This document shows positions 14,624 to 23,004 of a stretch of DNA of 64,000 nucleotides, piece after piece. The stretch comes from Streptosporangium brasiliense (GTDB lineage Bacteria; Actinomycetota; Actinomycetes; Streptosporangiales; Streptosporangiaceae). A program made the position numbers and the translations under genes. The first letter of the stretch is position 1; every line of letters begins with the position of its first letter. The stretch spans positions 930,001-994,000 of the forward strand of contig NZ_JAUSRB010000001.1 of NCBI RefSeq assembly GCF_030811595.1. Reading direction: 5' to 3'. The notes beneath the pieces were generated by a model. It made no database searches. It was not told where the DNA came from and saw only the letters and a list, made by a program, of their open reading frames with translations.

Positions 14624-16677
14624 CGGCCCGTCCTGGTGAGGATCACGGCCATGGCCTCGGCGAGCCGGGCCGTCCACCCCGGCGGGATCACGATCGTCGA
14701 CTCGGCGTCCTCGACGATCGCCGGTCCGGAGACCTCCTCCAGGCGGGCCCGGGTGAACACCGGCACCTCCACGTATCCGTCCGTCTCGGGGAAGTAGGCC
14801 GGCCGGCTCGTCACGGGACCCGTGCCGGGGCGGCCTGCGCCCGCCGGCCCGCCGGCCGCCCGGGGGGCGTGGCGGCCGGCGGGGACGGGCGGGCCGGACG
14901 TGTGGCGGGCGGCCTGGGTGAGGCGGACGCGGTAGCTGACGATCTCCGTCGGGCCCTCCTGGGCGATGCCGTACACCTGCCGGTAGCGGGCGGAGAAACG
15001 GCCGGCCAGCTCGGCGGGCGAGTCGGACCAGGGGACGGTCAGCTCGTGGGCCTGGCCGACGAAGCGGAGGTCGGCCGAGCGCGTGACGGACACGCCGGGG
15101 GAGTCCGGGGAGAGGCCGAGATCGAGGGCGGCGGCCGCGGCGAGGTCGGCGAAGACCTGCGCGGGGTCGGCGTCCAGGGCCGACAGGACGCGGTCGGTGG
15201 ACAGGTCGCCGGTCAGCAGGCCGGCCGCCGAGCCGACGCCGCAGCGGGCCGGGACGTGCACGGTGGAGATGCCGAAGCGGGCGGCGACCCGGGCCGCGTG
15301 CATGGGGCCCGCGCCGCCGAAGGCGACCATGACGGACCCCGCCGGGTTGATGCCGCGCTGCACGGTGACCACGTGCACGGCCGACCCCATCGAGGCGTTG
15401 GCGATCTCGTGGACCGCGTGCGCGGCCTCGGCTCTGGACACCCCCAGCGGTCCGGCCAGGTGCTGGTCGACGGCCTTGCCGGCGAGCTCCGGGGACAGCG
15501 GCACCGTCCCCCCGGCGAAGGAGGCGGGATCGAGGTAGCCGAGCACCAGGTTGGCGTCGGTCACCGTCGGCTCCCCGCCGCCCAGGCCGTAACAGGCCGG
15601 ACCGGGCTCGGAGCCCGCCGACCTCGGCCCGACCCGCAGGGCGCCGGCCGGGTCCAGCCAGGCGACGCTGCCCCCTCCGGCGCCCACCTCCGCCAGGTCG
15701 ACGGCGGGGGTCTTGATCGGCACCCCGGTCCCGGCCCGGCGGCCGCCGAAGCTGCCCTTCCCGCCGACGTGGAACTCGTGGGTGATCTCCGGCCTGCCGT
15801 CCCTGATCACGCAGGTCTTGGCCGTCGTCCCTCCCATGTCGAAGGAGATCACGTCCGGGTACCCGGACGCCGCGGCGGCCAGCACCCCGGCCGCGGGCCC
15901 GGACTCGATCGTGGCCACCGCCCGGCGCGCGGCCAGCTCGGCCGACATCACGCCGCCGCCGGAGTCCATGACGTGCACCGGGGCGGTGATCCCGAGTCCG
16001 GCCAGCCGCGCGCTCAGCCGCCGCAGGTATCCCGTCATCACCGGCCCGACGTAGGCGGACATGATGGTCGTGGTCGCCCGCTCGTACTCGCGCAGCTCCG
16101 GCCAGACCTCCGAGGAGATCACCACGGTCGGGACCACGGCCCCGAGGATCTCCGCGACCCGTCGCTCGTGGGCCGGGTTGGCGTAGGAGTGCAGCAGGCA
16201 GACGGCGACCGCCGTGACGCCCCGCCGGGCGATCTCCGCGCCGACCCGGGCCACGGCCGCCTCGTCCAGCGGCCGCAGCACCTGGCCGCGGCTGCCGATC
16301 CGCTCGGGCACCTCGAAGCAGTCCTCGGCCGCGACCGGCGGCGCGGGCGGGTCGAACCGGAGGTCGTAGCGGTCCTCCTCCACCCGGGCGTACCGGCCGA
16401 GGGGGATCGCCGAGCGGAAGCCCAGGGTCGTGACGTAGGCGACCCGGACGCCGCGCCGCTCCAAGACCGCGTTGGTGGCCAGCGTGGTGGCGTGCACGAC
16501 CCTGGTCACCGCCGACGGGTCGGTACGGCCCAGCACCGCGGTGACCGCGGCGACGATCCCGTCGGCGGGATCGTCGTGGGTGCTCAGGCACTTGGCGACG
16601 GTCATCTCGCCGTCCGGCCCGCTGAGCACCGCGTCCGTGAACGTCCCGCCGACGTCGACCCCGATCGAGTGGCTCAC
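14620..16677 (-). CDS. hyuA: hydantoinase/oxoprolinase family subunit A
   Basis: A 685-residue HyuA-type ATPase subunit. It shows the actin-like ATPase motif IGVDVGGTFTDAVL at residues 5-18, VVHATTLATNAVLERRG at about 61-77, MDSGGGVMSA, SFDMGGTTAKTC with the second phosphate-binding loop, and VAFGGAGPMHA. It is the ATP-binding partner of HyuB; together they open cyclic amides such as hydantoin or 5-oxoproline. Acetone- and acetophenone-carboxylase-like substrates are possible alternatives in this family. ATG at 16677; the last four bases overlap hyuB. The 237-bp region upstream carries a CAAGCGCTTG operator. Confidence 0.9.
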   Translation of the reverse strand: MSHSIGVDVGGTFTDAVLSGPDGEMTVAKCLSTHDDPADGIVAAVTAVLGRTDPSAVTRVVHATTLATNAVLERRGVRVAYVTTLGFRSAIPLGRYARVEEDRYDLRFDPPAPPVAAEDCFEVPERIGSRGQVLRPLDEAAVARVGAEIARRGVTAVAVCLLHSYANPAHERRVAEILGAVVPTVVISSEVWPELREYERATTTIMSAYVGPVMTGYLRRLSARLAGLGITAPVHVMDSGGGVMSAELAARRAVATIESGPAAGVLAAAASGYPDVISFDMGGTTAKTCVIRDGRPEITHEFHVGGKGSFGGRRAGTGVPIKTPAVDLAEVGAGGGSVAWLDPAGALRVGPRSAGSEPGPACYGLGGGEPTVTDANLVLGYLDPASFAGGTVPLSPELAGKAVDQHLAGPLGVSRAEAAHAVHEIANASMGSAVHVVTVQRGINPAGSVMVAFGGAGPMHAARVAARFGISTVHVPARCGVGSAAGLLTGDLSTDRVLSALDADPAQVFADLAAAAALDLGLSPDSPGVSVTRSADLRFVGQAHELTVPWSDSPAELAGRFSARYRQVYGIAQEGPTEIVSYRVRLTQAARHTSGPPVPAGRHAPRAAGGPAGAGRPGTGPVTSRPAYFPETDGYVEVPVFTRARLEEVSGPAIVEDAESTIVIPPGWTARLAEAMAVILTRTGR

Positions 16678-16832
16678 CGGCCCTCCCCGTCCGGCGGGCC
16701 GCCGGGCCCGCCCGTCCGCCCGCCCATGGGATCCCCGCCCCGGGGGCGGGACCCGCCTCCGCCGCCGTGCTCGCCCGCCCGCCGGTCCGTCCGCCCGCTC
16801 CGCTCACTCACGGAGCGCAGATTATTTCCCCT

Positions 16833-16846
16833 AGCAAGCGCTTGTC
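16833..16846. promoter_or_regulatory. TetR-type operator upstream of hyuAB
   Basis: AGCAAGCGCTTGTC carries the perfect CAAGCGCTTG core (16835-16844). It lies 158 bp upstream of hyuA and 71 bp upstream of the divergent pseudoprotease gene. The core is identical to those at 4147 and 4286, which links the hyuAB operon to the dioxygenase/LLM promoter pair 12.5 kb away. The rest of this 237-bp intergenic region shows no further feature. Confidence 0.6.
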
Positions 16847-16914
16847 TATCCGTCATCCTATTGACTTCTGCACTACGGTTGCCACGCTGTCCTTATCCCC
16901 CTTTGGGAGTGGCG

Positions 16915-18516
16915 ATGCGGCGGTCCGGATCTGCTCTGACGCTCCTCGGCGGCCTGGTGCTGGCGGTCGCCGCGACCGCCCCTGCGCTGGCCCACGAGCA
17001 TCCCAGCGGGATCACCGATCTGGTGACCCCCGCGGTCGTCCGGATCGAGGCGGAGGCGCACGTCGACATCACCCTGCTGGACCACATCGGCGAGCTGGTC
17101 CACGTGGAGCGGAGCTACAAGGTGCCCATCGGCAGCGGCACCGGGACCGTCGTCAACCCCGAAGGCGGCGTCGTCACCCTCACCCGGGTGGTCAAGACCG
17201 GCAAGGACGTCGCGGTCTACGCCGCCAACAAGATCTTCGCCGAGCACCACAAGGTCAAGATCCCCCTGGACTTCGAGCGGCACACGGTCAAGGACGACCA
17301 GCTCAACCGCCATCTGCAGGAGTGCTACCCGCCCAAGCAGCCCACGGCGACCTGCATCGTCGACGTCACCACCGAGATCCGCGTCTTCCCCAACATCTCC
17401 CCGGCGGACAAGGAGGGGTTCAAGGCCGAGATCGTCCATGCCGACCCCAGGCCCGACGGCCCCGCCGTGCTGATGCCCGTCGGGCGTGCCGACGGCGGCG
17501 CGGGCCTGCCCACGGCGCCGCTCGCGGCGGCGGTCCCCGACAAGGAGGGCTCGCCGGTGGCGGTCGCCGGATTCACCGGGCGGCCCGCGGCCGACCTGCC
17601 GGAGACCGTCGACATCGCGCACCTGCGCGCCGGGGGCGCCGGTGAGGGCGGCCGGCGGTTCAAGGACCCCGAGAACAAGGTCGACGAGCCGCGGAAGCTG
17701 GGCGCCCTCGTCGACAGGGGGCTGCTCGGCGGGCCGGTGATCGAGGACAAGAAGGGCGAGGTCGTCGGGCTGCTGATCGGCGGCGGCCGGGACGGCCGGA
17801 TGATCGGCGTCCGGGAGATCGCCAAGGCGCTGGCCGAGGCCAGGATCACACCCCGGCGCGGCCCGATCGACGCCGCCTTCGAGCAGGCGCTGACCCGCTT
17901 CCACACCAAATACTACGGCGACGCCGTGCCCGCCTTCCAGCGCGTCCTGGAGCTGTATCCCGGGCACACCGTGGCGGCGGCGCACCTGAAGACGTCCCAG
18001 CTCAAGCGGGGCACCGCCGAGGACGAGGGGACCAGGAGAGCGGCGGCCGCCACCGAGGACGAGGGCGCCGGGCCGCCGCTGTGGCCGTTGCTGGCCGCCG
18101 GCGGCGTGCTGGTGGCGGCCGTGGTGGCCGGCGCGCTGCTGCTGTGGAGGCGCAGGTCCCCGCCGGAGCCGGTGGAGGGCGGCTCCGGAGCGAGCCGGGG
18201 CGGGGACACCCGGCCCGGGGAGGCCGGCCCGCCGCCGCCCGCGCTCCGCCGTCCGGCGCCCGGCGAGACGGCCGACCCCACGGTCGTGGTCAGCCGCTCC
18301 TTCCCCGCCCTGCCCAAGACCTCCGGCACCTCGCCCGGCCGGCCCGTGCTGGTCGCGCGAGATCCCGGCGCCAGACCCGCCGACCCGGCCGCCCACGGGC
18401 AGCCCGACGTCAGGGCCGCCGACCCGGCCGGCCAGAAATACTGCACCGCCTGCGGGATGCGGCTGGGCCCCGCGCACCGCTTCTGCGGTTACTGCGGCCA
18501 CCCCTCCGAGACGTGA
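16915..18516 (+). CDS. secreted trypsin-like pseudoprotease with TM and cytoplasmic zinc ribbon
   Basis: This 533-residue protein has a signal peptide (1-27, ending ALAHEH), an HtrA-like double beta-barrel region at about 35-315, a helical stretch, one membrane helix at about 389-409, a long Pro-rich cytoplasmic linker and a C-terminal zinc ribbon with two CxxC knuckles (CTACG and CGYCG, about 509-530). Catalytic positions are lost: VVTLTRVV replaces the usual T-x-x-HVV (His to Arg), and GLLGGPVI replaces GNSGGP (Ser to Leu). It is therefore probably a binding or sensing protein. The stop overlaps the kinase start (GTGA), which implies that the two act together. Confidence 0.8.
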   Translation: MRRSGSALTLLGGLVLAVAATAPALAHEHPSGITDLVTPAVVRIEAEAHVDITLLDHIGELVHVERSYKVPIGSGTGTVVNPEGGVVTLTRVVKTGKDVAVYAANKIFAEHHKVKIPLDFERHTVKDDQLNRHLQECYPPKQPTATCIVDVTTEIRVFPNISPADKEGFKAEIVHADPRPDGPAVLMPVGRADGGAGLPTAPLAAAVPDKEGSPVAVAGFTGRPAADLPETVDIAHLRAGGAGEGGRRFKDPENKVDEPRKLGALVDRGLLGGPVIEDKKGEVVGLLIGGGRDGRMIGVREIAKALAEARITPRRGPIDAAFEQALTRFHTKYYGDAVPAFQRVLELYPGHTVAAAHLKTSQLKRGTAEDEGTRRAAAATEDEGAGPPLWPLLAAGGVLVAAVVAGALLLWRRRSPPEPVEGGSGASRGGDTRPGEAGPPPPALRRPAPGETADPTVVVSRSFPALPKTSGTSPGRPVLVARDPGARPADPAAHGQPDVRAADPAGQKYCTACGMRLGPAHRFCGYCGHPSET

Positions 18517-20081
18517 CGGCCGTGAACGAGCGAGCGCTGATCGGCCAGGAGGTGGCCGGATACTACGTCGAGGACGTCATCGGCAAGGGCGGCATGGCCG
18601 TGGTCTACCTCGCGGTGGACTCCCGGCTCAACCGCCGGGTGGCCCTGAAGATCCTCAACCCGCTGCTGGGCGAGGACGACCGCTTCCGCCAGCGCTTCGT
18701 CCTGGAGTCGCGGACGGTCGCGAGCATGGACCATCCCAACATCATCCCGATCTACGAGGCCGACTCCGCCGCGGACGGCACGCTCTACATCGCGATGCGC
18801 TACGTCGACGGCCCCGACCTGCGCCGCCTGTTCTACGACCGGGGGCCGATGCCGATCAGCCAGGTCAACCGGATCTTCGCCCAGGTGGCCGCCGCGCTCG
18901 ACACCGCCCACGCGCACGACCTGATCCACCGCGACGTCAAGCCCGCCAACATCCTGATCGCCGGCCACACCGAGGGGGACCACGCCTACCTCACCGACTT
19001 CGGCATCACCAAGCACCGCACCTCGATCTCCGGGCTGACCCAGACCGACCAGTTCATCGGCACCCCCCGCTACATGTCTCCCGAGCAGATCAACAAGGAG
19101 CACATCGACGGCCGCTGCGACCAGTACGGCCTGGCCTGCGTGGTCTACGAGGCGCTGGCCGGACGGCTGCCGTTCCAGCGCGACAACGAGATCGCGCTGC
19201 TCTGGGCGCACCTGGCCGAGTCGCCCACCCCGCTCAGCACGCTCCGGCCCGAGCTCCCGCTGGAGGTCGACGGCGTCATGGCGCGGGCGCTGGCCAAGTC
19301 GCCCGAGCAGCGCTACGACACCTGCACGCAGTTCGTCACCGAGCTCCGTGACGCGATCAGCGGCCAGTCCTACCAGCTCGTCCGCGACACCGGGGCTGGC
19401 CGCGGCGCCCGCGAGGGGAAGGGTCGCGGCACCCGCGAGGGGACGGAGGAGAAGAAGCGGCCCGGGCCCGGCGGCCGGGGCATCCTGATCGGCGCGGCCG
19501 CCGCGATCGTGGCGATCATCGCGCTGGTGGGGGTCCTGGCGACGTTCCTGCGGGGTGGTGAGGACTGGGTGCCCTACGCGGGCTCGGCCGCGGTGCCGAT
19601 CTCCTTCGAGCACCCCGGCGGCTGGACCCCGCGCCCGCACGCCGACGTGTTCATGGTGGCCTCGCCGAAGGCGGGGGAGTTCGACGCGCTGTTCGCCACG
19701 CCGGTCACCGCCGACTGGGCGGCCGTCAACGAGATCATCAAGAACACGCCGGAGGAGGCCACCGGCCTCTACGCGCAGACCCTCGACACCCTCGACCCCC
19801 GCGGCGGCGCGCAGCAGCTCCAGGAGACCCTGCAGTCCTCGCTGCCCGGCACGGTCAACGTCTACGCCGAGGTGGTCCAGGTGCTGGTGGGTGGCAGGCC
19901 CGCCGTACGGCTGGAGGGGTCGATCACCGATCCGCAGCGCGGTGGCAAGCTGGAGTTCTTGGGATGGGCCGTGGAGCGGCCGGACGAACCCGCGCTTATG
20001 ATCTACTTCTGTGCGCCCGGCAGGTGTGACGACGGGCTGGCCAACCGGCTCGTGCGGAGCGTGTCCTTCCAGGTGTCGTGA
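18513..20081 (+). CDS. transmembrane Ser/Thr protein kinase (PknB-like)
   Basis: This 522-residue protein has a complete kinase domain at about 12-275: glycine loop GKGGMAVVYLA, VALK lysine, HRDVKPANIL catalytic loop, DFGI, then GTPRYMSPEQ. A charged linker follows, then one membrane helix at about 323-346 (ILIGAAAAIVAIIALVGVL) and an extracellular domain of about 175 residues that is not PASTA. This part resembles the sensor regions of other actinomycete kinases with ISFEHPGGW-type starts. The GTG start overlaps the pseudoprotease stop, and a second in-frame GTG is three codons on. It likely phosphorylates cytoplasmic targets in response to something outside; the zinc-ribbon tail of its neighbour is a candidate partner. 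Confidence 0.92.
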   Translation: MTAVNERALIGQEVAGYYVEDVIGKGGMAVVYLAVDSRLNRRVALKILNPLLGEDDRFRQRFVLESRTVASMDHPNIIPIYEADSAADGTLYIAMRYVDGPDLRRLFYDRGPMPISQVNRIFAQVAAALDTAHAHDLIHRDVKPANILIAGHTEGDHAYLTDFGITKHRTSISGLTQTDQFIGTPRYMSPEQINKEHIDGRCDQYGLACVVYEALAGRLPFQRDNEIALLWAHLAESPTPLSTLRPELPLEVDGVMARALAKSPEQRYDTCTQFVTELRDAISGQSYQLVRDTGAGRGAREGKGRGTREGTEEKKRPGPGGRGILIGAAAAIVAIIALVGVLATFLRGGEDWVPYAGSAAVPISFEHPGGWTPRPHADVFMVASPKAGEFDALFATPVTADWAAVNEIIKNTPEEATGLYAQTLDTLDPRGGAQQLQETLQSSLPGTVNVYAEVVQVLVGGRPAVRLEGSITDPQRGGKLEFLGWAVERPDEPALMIYFCAPGRCDDGLANRLVRSVSFQVS

Positions 20082-20160
20082 CTTGTGACCCACTTGCAAC
20101 CGGCTTGTCTGGGCGTTTTGTCCTATATGAAATGAGGACGCGAGGGCTTAGTCTCCCCGC

Positions 20161-21363
20161 ATGGCGGTTCCCCTCCCCTCTGTTCGGCACCTCCGCACGG
20201 TGTCGCTCACCCGGCACCTCCGCACGGTGTCGAAGATCGATCTGCTCGTCGGATGCGGGATCATCGCTCTCGGCACGCTGGAGGCCTTCACCGTCGCCAC
20301 CGAGTACGGCGCGGCCGAGACCCCCGAGCTGTGGTGGATCGGCCAGGCGCTCGTCACCGGCGTGCTGGTGTGGTTCCGCCGCAAGGCGCCGGTCGCGGTC
20401 TACATCCTGATGATCCTCGCCCAGTACGCCTGGCACCGGCAGGGCTACGAGCACTGCCAGGTCTGGCAGCTGGCCTCCCTGCTCCTCGTCTTCCACACGA
20501 TCGGCGCCGAACTCCCCTTCCGGCCCGGCCTGGCCTGGGCCGTGACCGGCGTGCTGGTCTTCGACTCGGGCGCCGTCGACCACCGCTGGCTCCCCTTCGG
20601 CGAGGTCGTCTTCCTGACCGTCATCTTCGGCGCCGCCTATCTCACCGGCCTCGTCGTGCACGCCCACGTCGGCCGGATCCGCCGCCTGGCCGACCACGCC
20701 GCGCAGGTGGAACGCGACAGGGAGCGGCAGGCGGCCGAGGCCGTCGCCGAGGAGCGGGCCCGCATCGCCCGGGAGCTGCACGACGTGGTCGCCCACAGCG
20801 TCAGCATGATGGTCATGCAGGCCGGGGTGCTCCGCCGTACGCAGGGCGGGGACAGCGAGGTGCTCCTCGGCATCGAGCGGATGGGCCGCGAGGCCGTGGA
20901 GGAGCTGCGCGTCATGCTCGGCGCGCTGCGCATGCCGCTCGACGAGGCCATCCCGCAGCCCGGCCTGGACCTGCTGCCCGGCACGGTGAGCACCCTCGTC
21001 TCCTCCGGGCTGCGGATCACGCTGGAGGTCACCGGCGAGCCGGTACGGCTCGCGCCGGGGCTGGACCTGTCCGCCTACCGCATCGTGCAGGAGGCGCTGA
21101 CCAACGCGGTCAAGCACGCGGGCGAGTCCGAGATCCGCATCTCGATCGCCTACCGCGCGAGCTCGGTGGAGCTGGAGGTCCTCGACGGCGGCGGCACGGC
21201 CGCCCCCGGGCTGTCGACGGGCAACGGTCTGATCGGCATGCGTGAGCGTGCCGCGCTGTTCGGCGGCGTGTTCGAGGCGGGCCCCCGCCCCGAGGGCGGT
21301 TTCCGCGTCCACGCGTCCCTGCCGACCTCCCAGGAGGTGCTCGCCGATGGGCGGACCAGATGA
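20161..21363 (+). CDS. NarL-family sensor histidine kinase
   Basis: A 400-residue HisKA_3-type kinase: about four to five membrane helices in residues 27-175, a coiled helix, then the phospho-acceptor motif RARIARELHDVVAHSVS at about 199-215, and a HATPase domain with TNAVKHA (N-box) and GNGLIGMRERA (G-box). The N-terminal 24 residues contain an in-frame 9-residue duplication (RHLRTVSLT then RHLRTVSKI). Its response regulator is encoded 57 bp downstream. It lies 79 bp after the Ser/Thr kinase on the same strand, so cross-talk is conceivable but not shown. The signal is unknown. Confidence 0.9.
   Translation: MAVPLPSVRHLRTVSLTRHLRTVSKIDLLVGCGIIALGTLEAFTVATEYGAAETPELWWIGQALVTGVLVWFRRKAPVAVYILMILAQYAWHRQGYEHCQVWQLASLLLVFHTIGAELPFRPGLAWAVTGVLVFDSGAVDHRWLPFGEVVFLTVIFGAAYLTGLVVHAHVGRIRRLADHAAQVERDRERQAAEAVAEERARIARELHDVVAHSVSMMVMQAGVLRRTQGGDSEVLLGIERMGREAVEELRVMLGALRMPLDEAIPQPGLDLLPGTVSTLVSSGLRITLEVTGEPVRLAPGLDLSAYRIVQEALTNAVKHAGESEIRISIAYRASSVELEVLDGGGTAAPGLSTGNGLIGMRERAALFGGVFEAGPRPEGGFRVHASLPTSQEVLADGRTR
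20185..20232 (+). repeat. 27-bp period in-frame tandem duplication
   Basis: CGGCACCTCCGCACGGTGTCG occurs at 20185-20205 and again, identical, at 20212-20232, separated by six bases. It lies within the first 24 codons of the histidine kinase gene and adds nine residues before the first membrane helix. Confidence 0.95.
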
Positions 21364-21420
21364 GCTGACGACATGGCGGCCCGTTGAAGGGGCCGACGAC
21401 CCGCTGGGCGAGGAGAAGAA

Positions 21421-22083
21421 GTGAGCATCCGTATCGTGATCGCCGACGACCAGGCGATGGTCCGTGCCGGGCTGAAGCTCGTCGTGGAGAGCGAGCCGGG
21501 GATGGAGGTGGTGGGGGAGGCGGCCGACGGGATCGAGGCCGTCACCGTGGCCCGCCGCACCCGGCCGGACATCGTGCTGATGGACATCTCCATGCCGCGG
21601 ATGGACGGGCTCACCGCGGCCAGGCAGCTGCTCGACTGGCCGGACCCGCCGAAGGTCGTCATGCTCACCACCTTCGACACCGACGAGAACCTCTACGCCG
21701 CGCTCCGCGCCGGGACCAGCGGGTTCCTGCTCAAGGTGTCGCCGCCCGAGCAGCTCGTGGAGGCCGTCCGCGTCGTCGTCGGCGGCGACGCGCTGCTCGA
21801 CCCGGCCGTCACCACCCGGGTCATCGCCTCCTTCGCCGGCCGTCACGACCCCGCGCCCCCGCCCCAGCTCGCCGATCTCACCCCGCGCGAGCTGGAGGTG
21901 CTGCGGTTCCTGGCCCGTGGCCTGACCAACGCCGAGATCGCGGGCGAGCTGTTCGTCGGTGAGGCCACGGTCAAGACCCACGTGGCGCGGGTGCTGATGA
22001 AGCTCCATCTGCGCGACCGGGCTCAGGCGGTGGTGTTCGCGTACGAGTCGGGGGTCGTCCGGCCCGGGGCGGCGGTCGGGTAG
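21421..22083 (+). CDS. NarL/LuxR-family response regulator
   Basis: This 220-residue protein has a receiver domain with the acidic pair in VIADDQAMVRAGL, the phospho-acceptor Asp in DIVLMDISMPRMDG (about residue 54) and the conserved Lys in LLKVSPPEQ. A LuxR helix-turn-helix follows (LTPRELEVLRFLARGLTNAE, then TVKTHVARVLMKL). GTG start with GAGGAGAAGAA just upstream. It is the partner of the kinase encoded just before. Its final 61 bp overlap, on the opposite strand, the end of the membrane-protein gene. Confidence 0.92.
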   Translation: MSIRIVIADDQAMVRAGLKLVVESEPGMEVVGEAADGIEAVTVARRTRPDIVLMDISMPRMDGLTAARQLLDWPDPPKVVMLTTFDTDENLYAALRAGTSGFLLKVSPPEQLVEAVRVVVGGDALLDPAVTTRVIASFAGRHDPAPPPQLADLTPRELEVLRFLARGLTNAEIAGELFVGEATVKTHVARVLMKLHLRDRAQAVVFAYESGVVRPGAAVG

Positions 22084-22727
22084 AAGGAGACCCACTCCTC
22101 GCGGCCCATCCGGAGCATCTTGACGCCGAGCGAGCCCAGCGCGACCGCCGGGGCGACCCACATCACGACGGTCACCGGGCCGTAGGGGATCAGCAGCGAG
22201 GTGCCGTAGCCGACGCCGACGACGAGCGGGACCCACCAGTGCGCGAACCCGGCGCGCCAGACGCCGATCAGCAGGATCGGCAGGCCGAGGATCGCGAAGA
22301 AGATCCACGGCATCTGGAAGCCGAAGACGAAGCCGGGCAGGTTCAGCATCTCCTCCATGATGCGGGTGGCCTCCTCGGGGCTGTAATGCCGGCCGAGCCA
22401 CCACTCCACCGGGTCGCTGAGGAGCAGGCCCGACAGGTTGATGTAGCCGAGAACGGTCAGCGGGCCCACGATGTGGCCGAAGACCACCGAGCGGCGGCGC
22501 GTCACGTGCAGCAGACCGAGGGCGGCCAGGGCCATCAGCAGGTAGGCCCAGTGGTACATGGCCGACTCGATCTGGGCGAGGGCGGGGTTGACGCCGTAGC
22601 TGACGGCCTCGCGGTCGTCGCCCCAGGTGCCCGGGTCGAGGACGACGGCGACGGCCTGCAGGAGGGGGGCGACGATCAGCAGCGTGCCTGCGGCCACGCG
22701 CCGGAAGTCGGCGGAGTCTTTGAACAT
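22023..22727 (-). CDS. multi-pass membrane protein of unknown function
   Basis: A 234-residue protein with six probable membrane helices (for example VAAGTLLIVAPLLQAVAVVL, YLLMALAALGLLHV, WIFFAILGLPILLIGVW, VVMWVAPAVALGSLGV). It resembles DUF4386-type or other small actinobacterial integral membrane proteins; I cannot assign a role. The C-terminal 20 residues overlap the response-regulator gene tail to tail by 61 bp, so that stretch codes on both strands. If this end is dispensable, an earlier ancestral stop was probably lost. It is transcribed alone, away from the TetR gene. Confidence 0.75.
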   Translation of the reverse strand: MFKDSADFRRVAAGTLLIVAPLLQAVAVVLDPGTWGDDREAVSYGVNPALAQIESAMYHWAYLLMALAALGLLHVTRRRSVVFGHIVGPLTVLGYINLSGLLLSDPVEWWLGRHYSPEEATRIMEEMLNLPGFVFGFQMPWIFFAILGLPILLIGVWRAGFAHWWVPLVVGVGYGTSLLIPYGPVTVVMWVAPAVALGSLGVKMLRMGREEWVSFYPTAAPGRTTPDSYANTTA

Positions 22728-22945
22728 GGGGGGCTTCCTTGCCTGTACGGGACTGTCGCAAGGAAGGTAGGCCCCCCTCTCCCGTCAGGTCGTCCGCCGC
22801 GGGGCGGATCCGCCGTCCCCTTCGCGGGGTAAGCGGGTCTCAGCCGGAGGCGTTACGGAGGAGGCCCGCCGGTGCGCGCGGGTCTCGTCCCGATCACCCG
22901 TGCTGGGCGCGCAGGAGCAGGCGCAGGAGCATGCGGGGATCGCCG

Positions 22946-23004
22946 GCGGGTCCGCGCCGGGCTTCAGCGGGTCCGGGCCGGTCCTCAGCGGGTCCGTGCC
23001 GGGC
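22946..23004. repeat. 3 x 21-bp tandem repeat across a stop codon
   Basis: GCGGGTCCG begins copies at 22946, 22967 and 22988, a period of exactly 21. The copy at 22988 is inside the end of the TetR gene, and the stop codon (22985-22987, minus strand) is at the junction. The two further copies lie downstream of the stop on that strand and repeat the code for its last residues. The rest of the 257-bp gap 22728-22984 shows no gene. Confidence 0.9.

Noticed and set aside
14624..16807. N-terminal extension of hyuB read through the hyuA region
   Set aside because: The extension is low-complexity Arg/Gly/Pro; true hyuB begins at ATG 14623, overlapping the hyuA stop.
14869..16914. N-terminal extension of the pseudoprotease gene
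   Set aside because: The open frame is antisense to hyuA. A signal peptide starts exactly at ATG 16915 behind a ribosome site.
19996..22761. 921-codon minus-strand open frame
   Set aside because: Shadow of the kinase and response regulator genes; the real minus-strand gene here is the 234-residue membrane protein in another frame.
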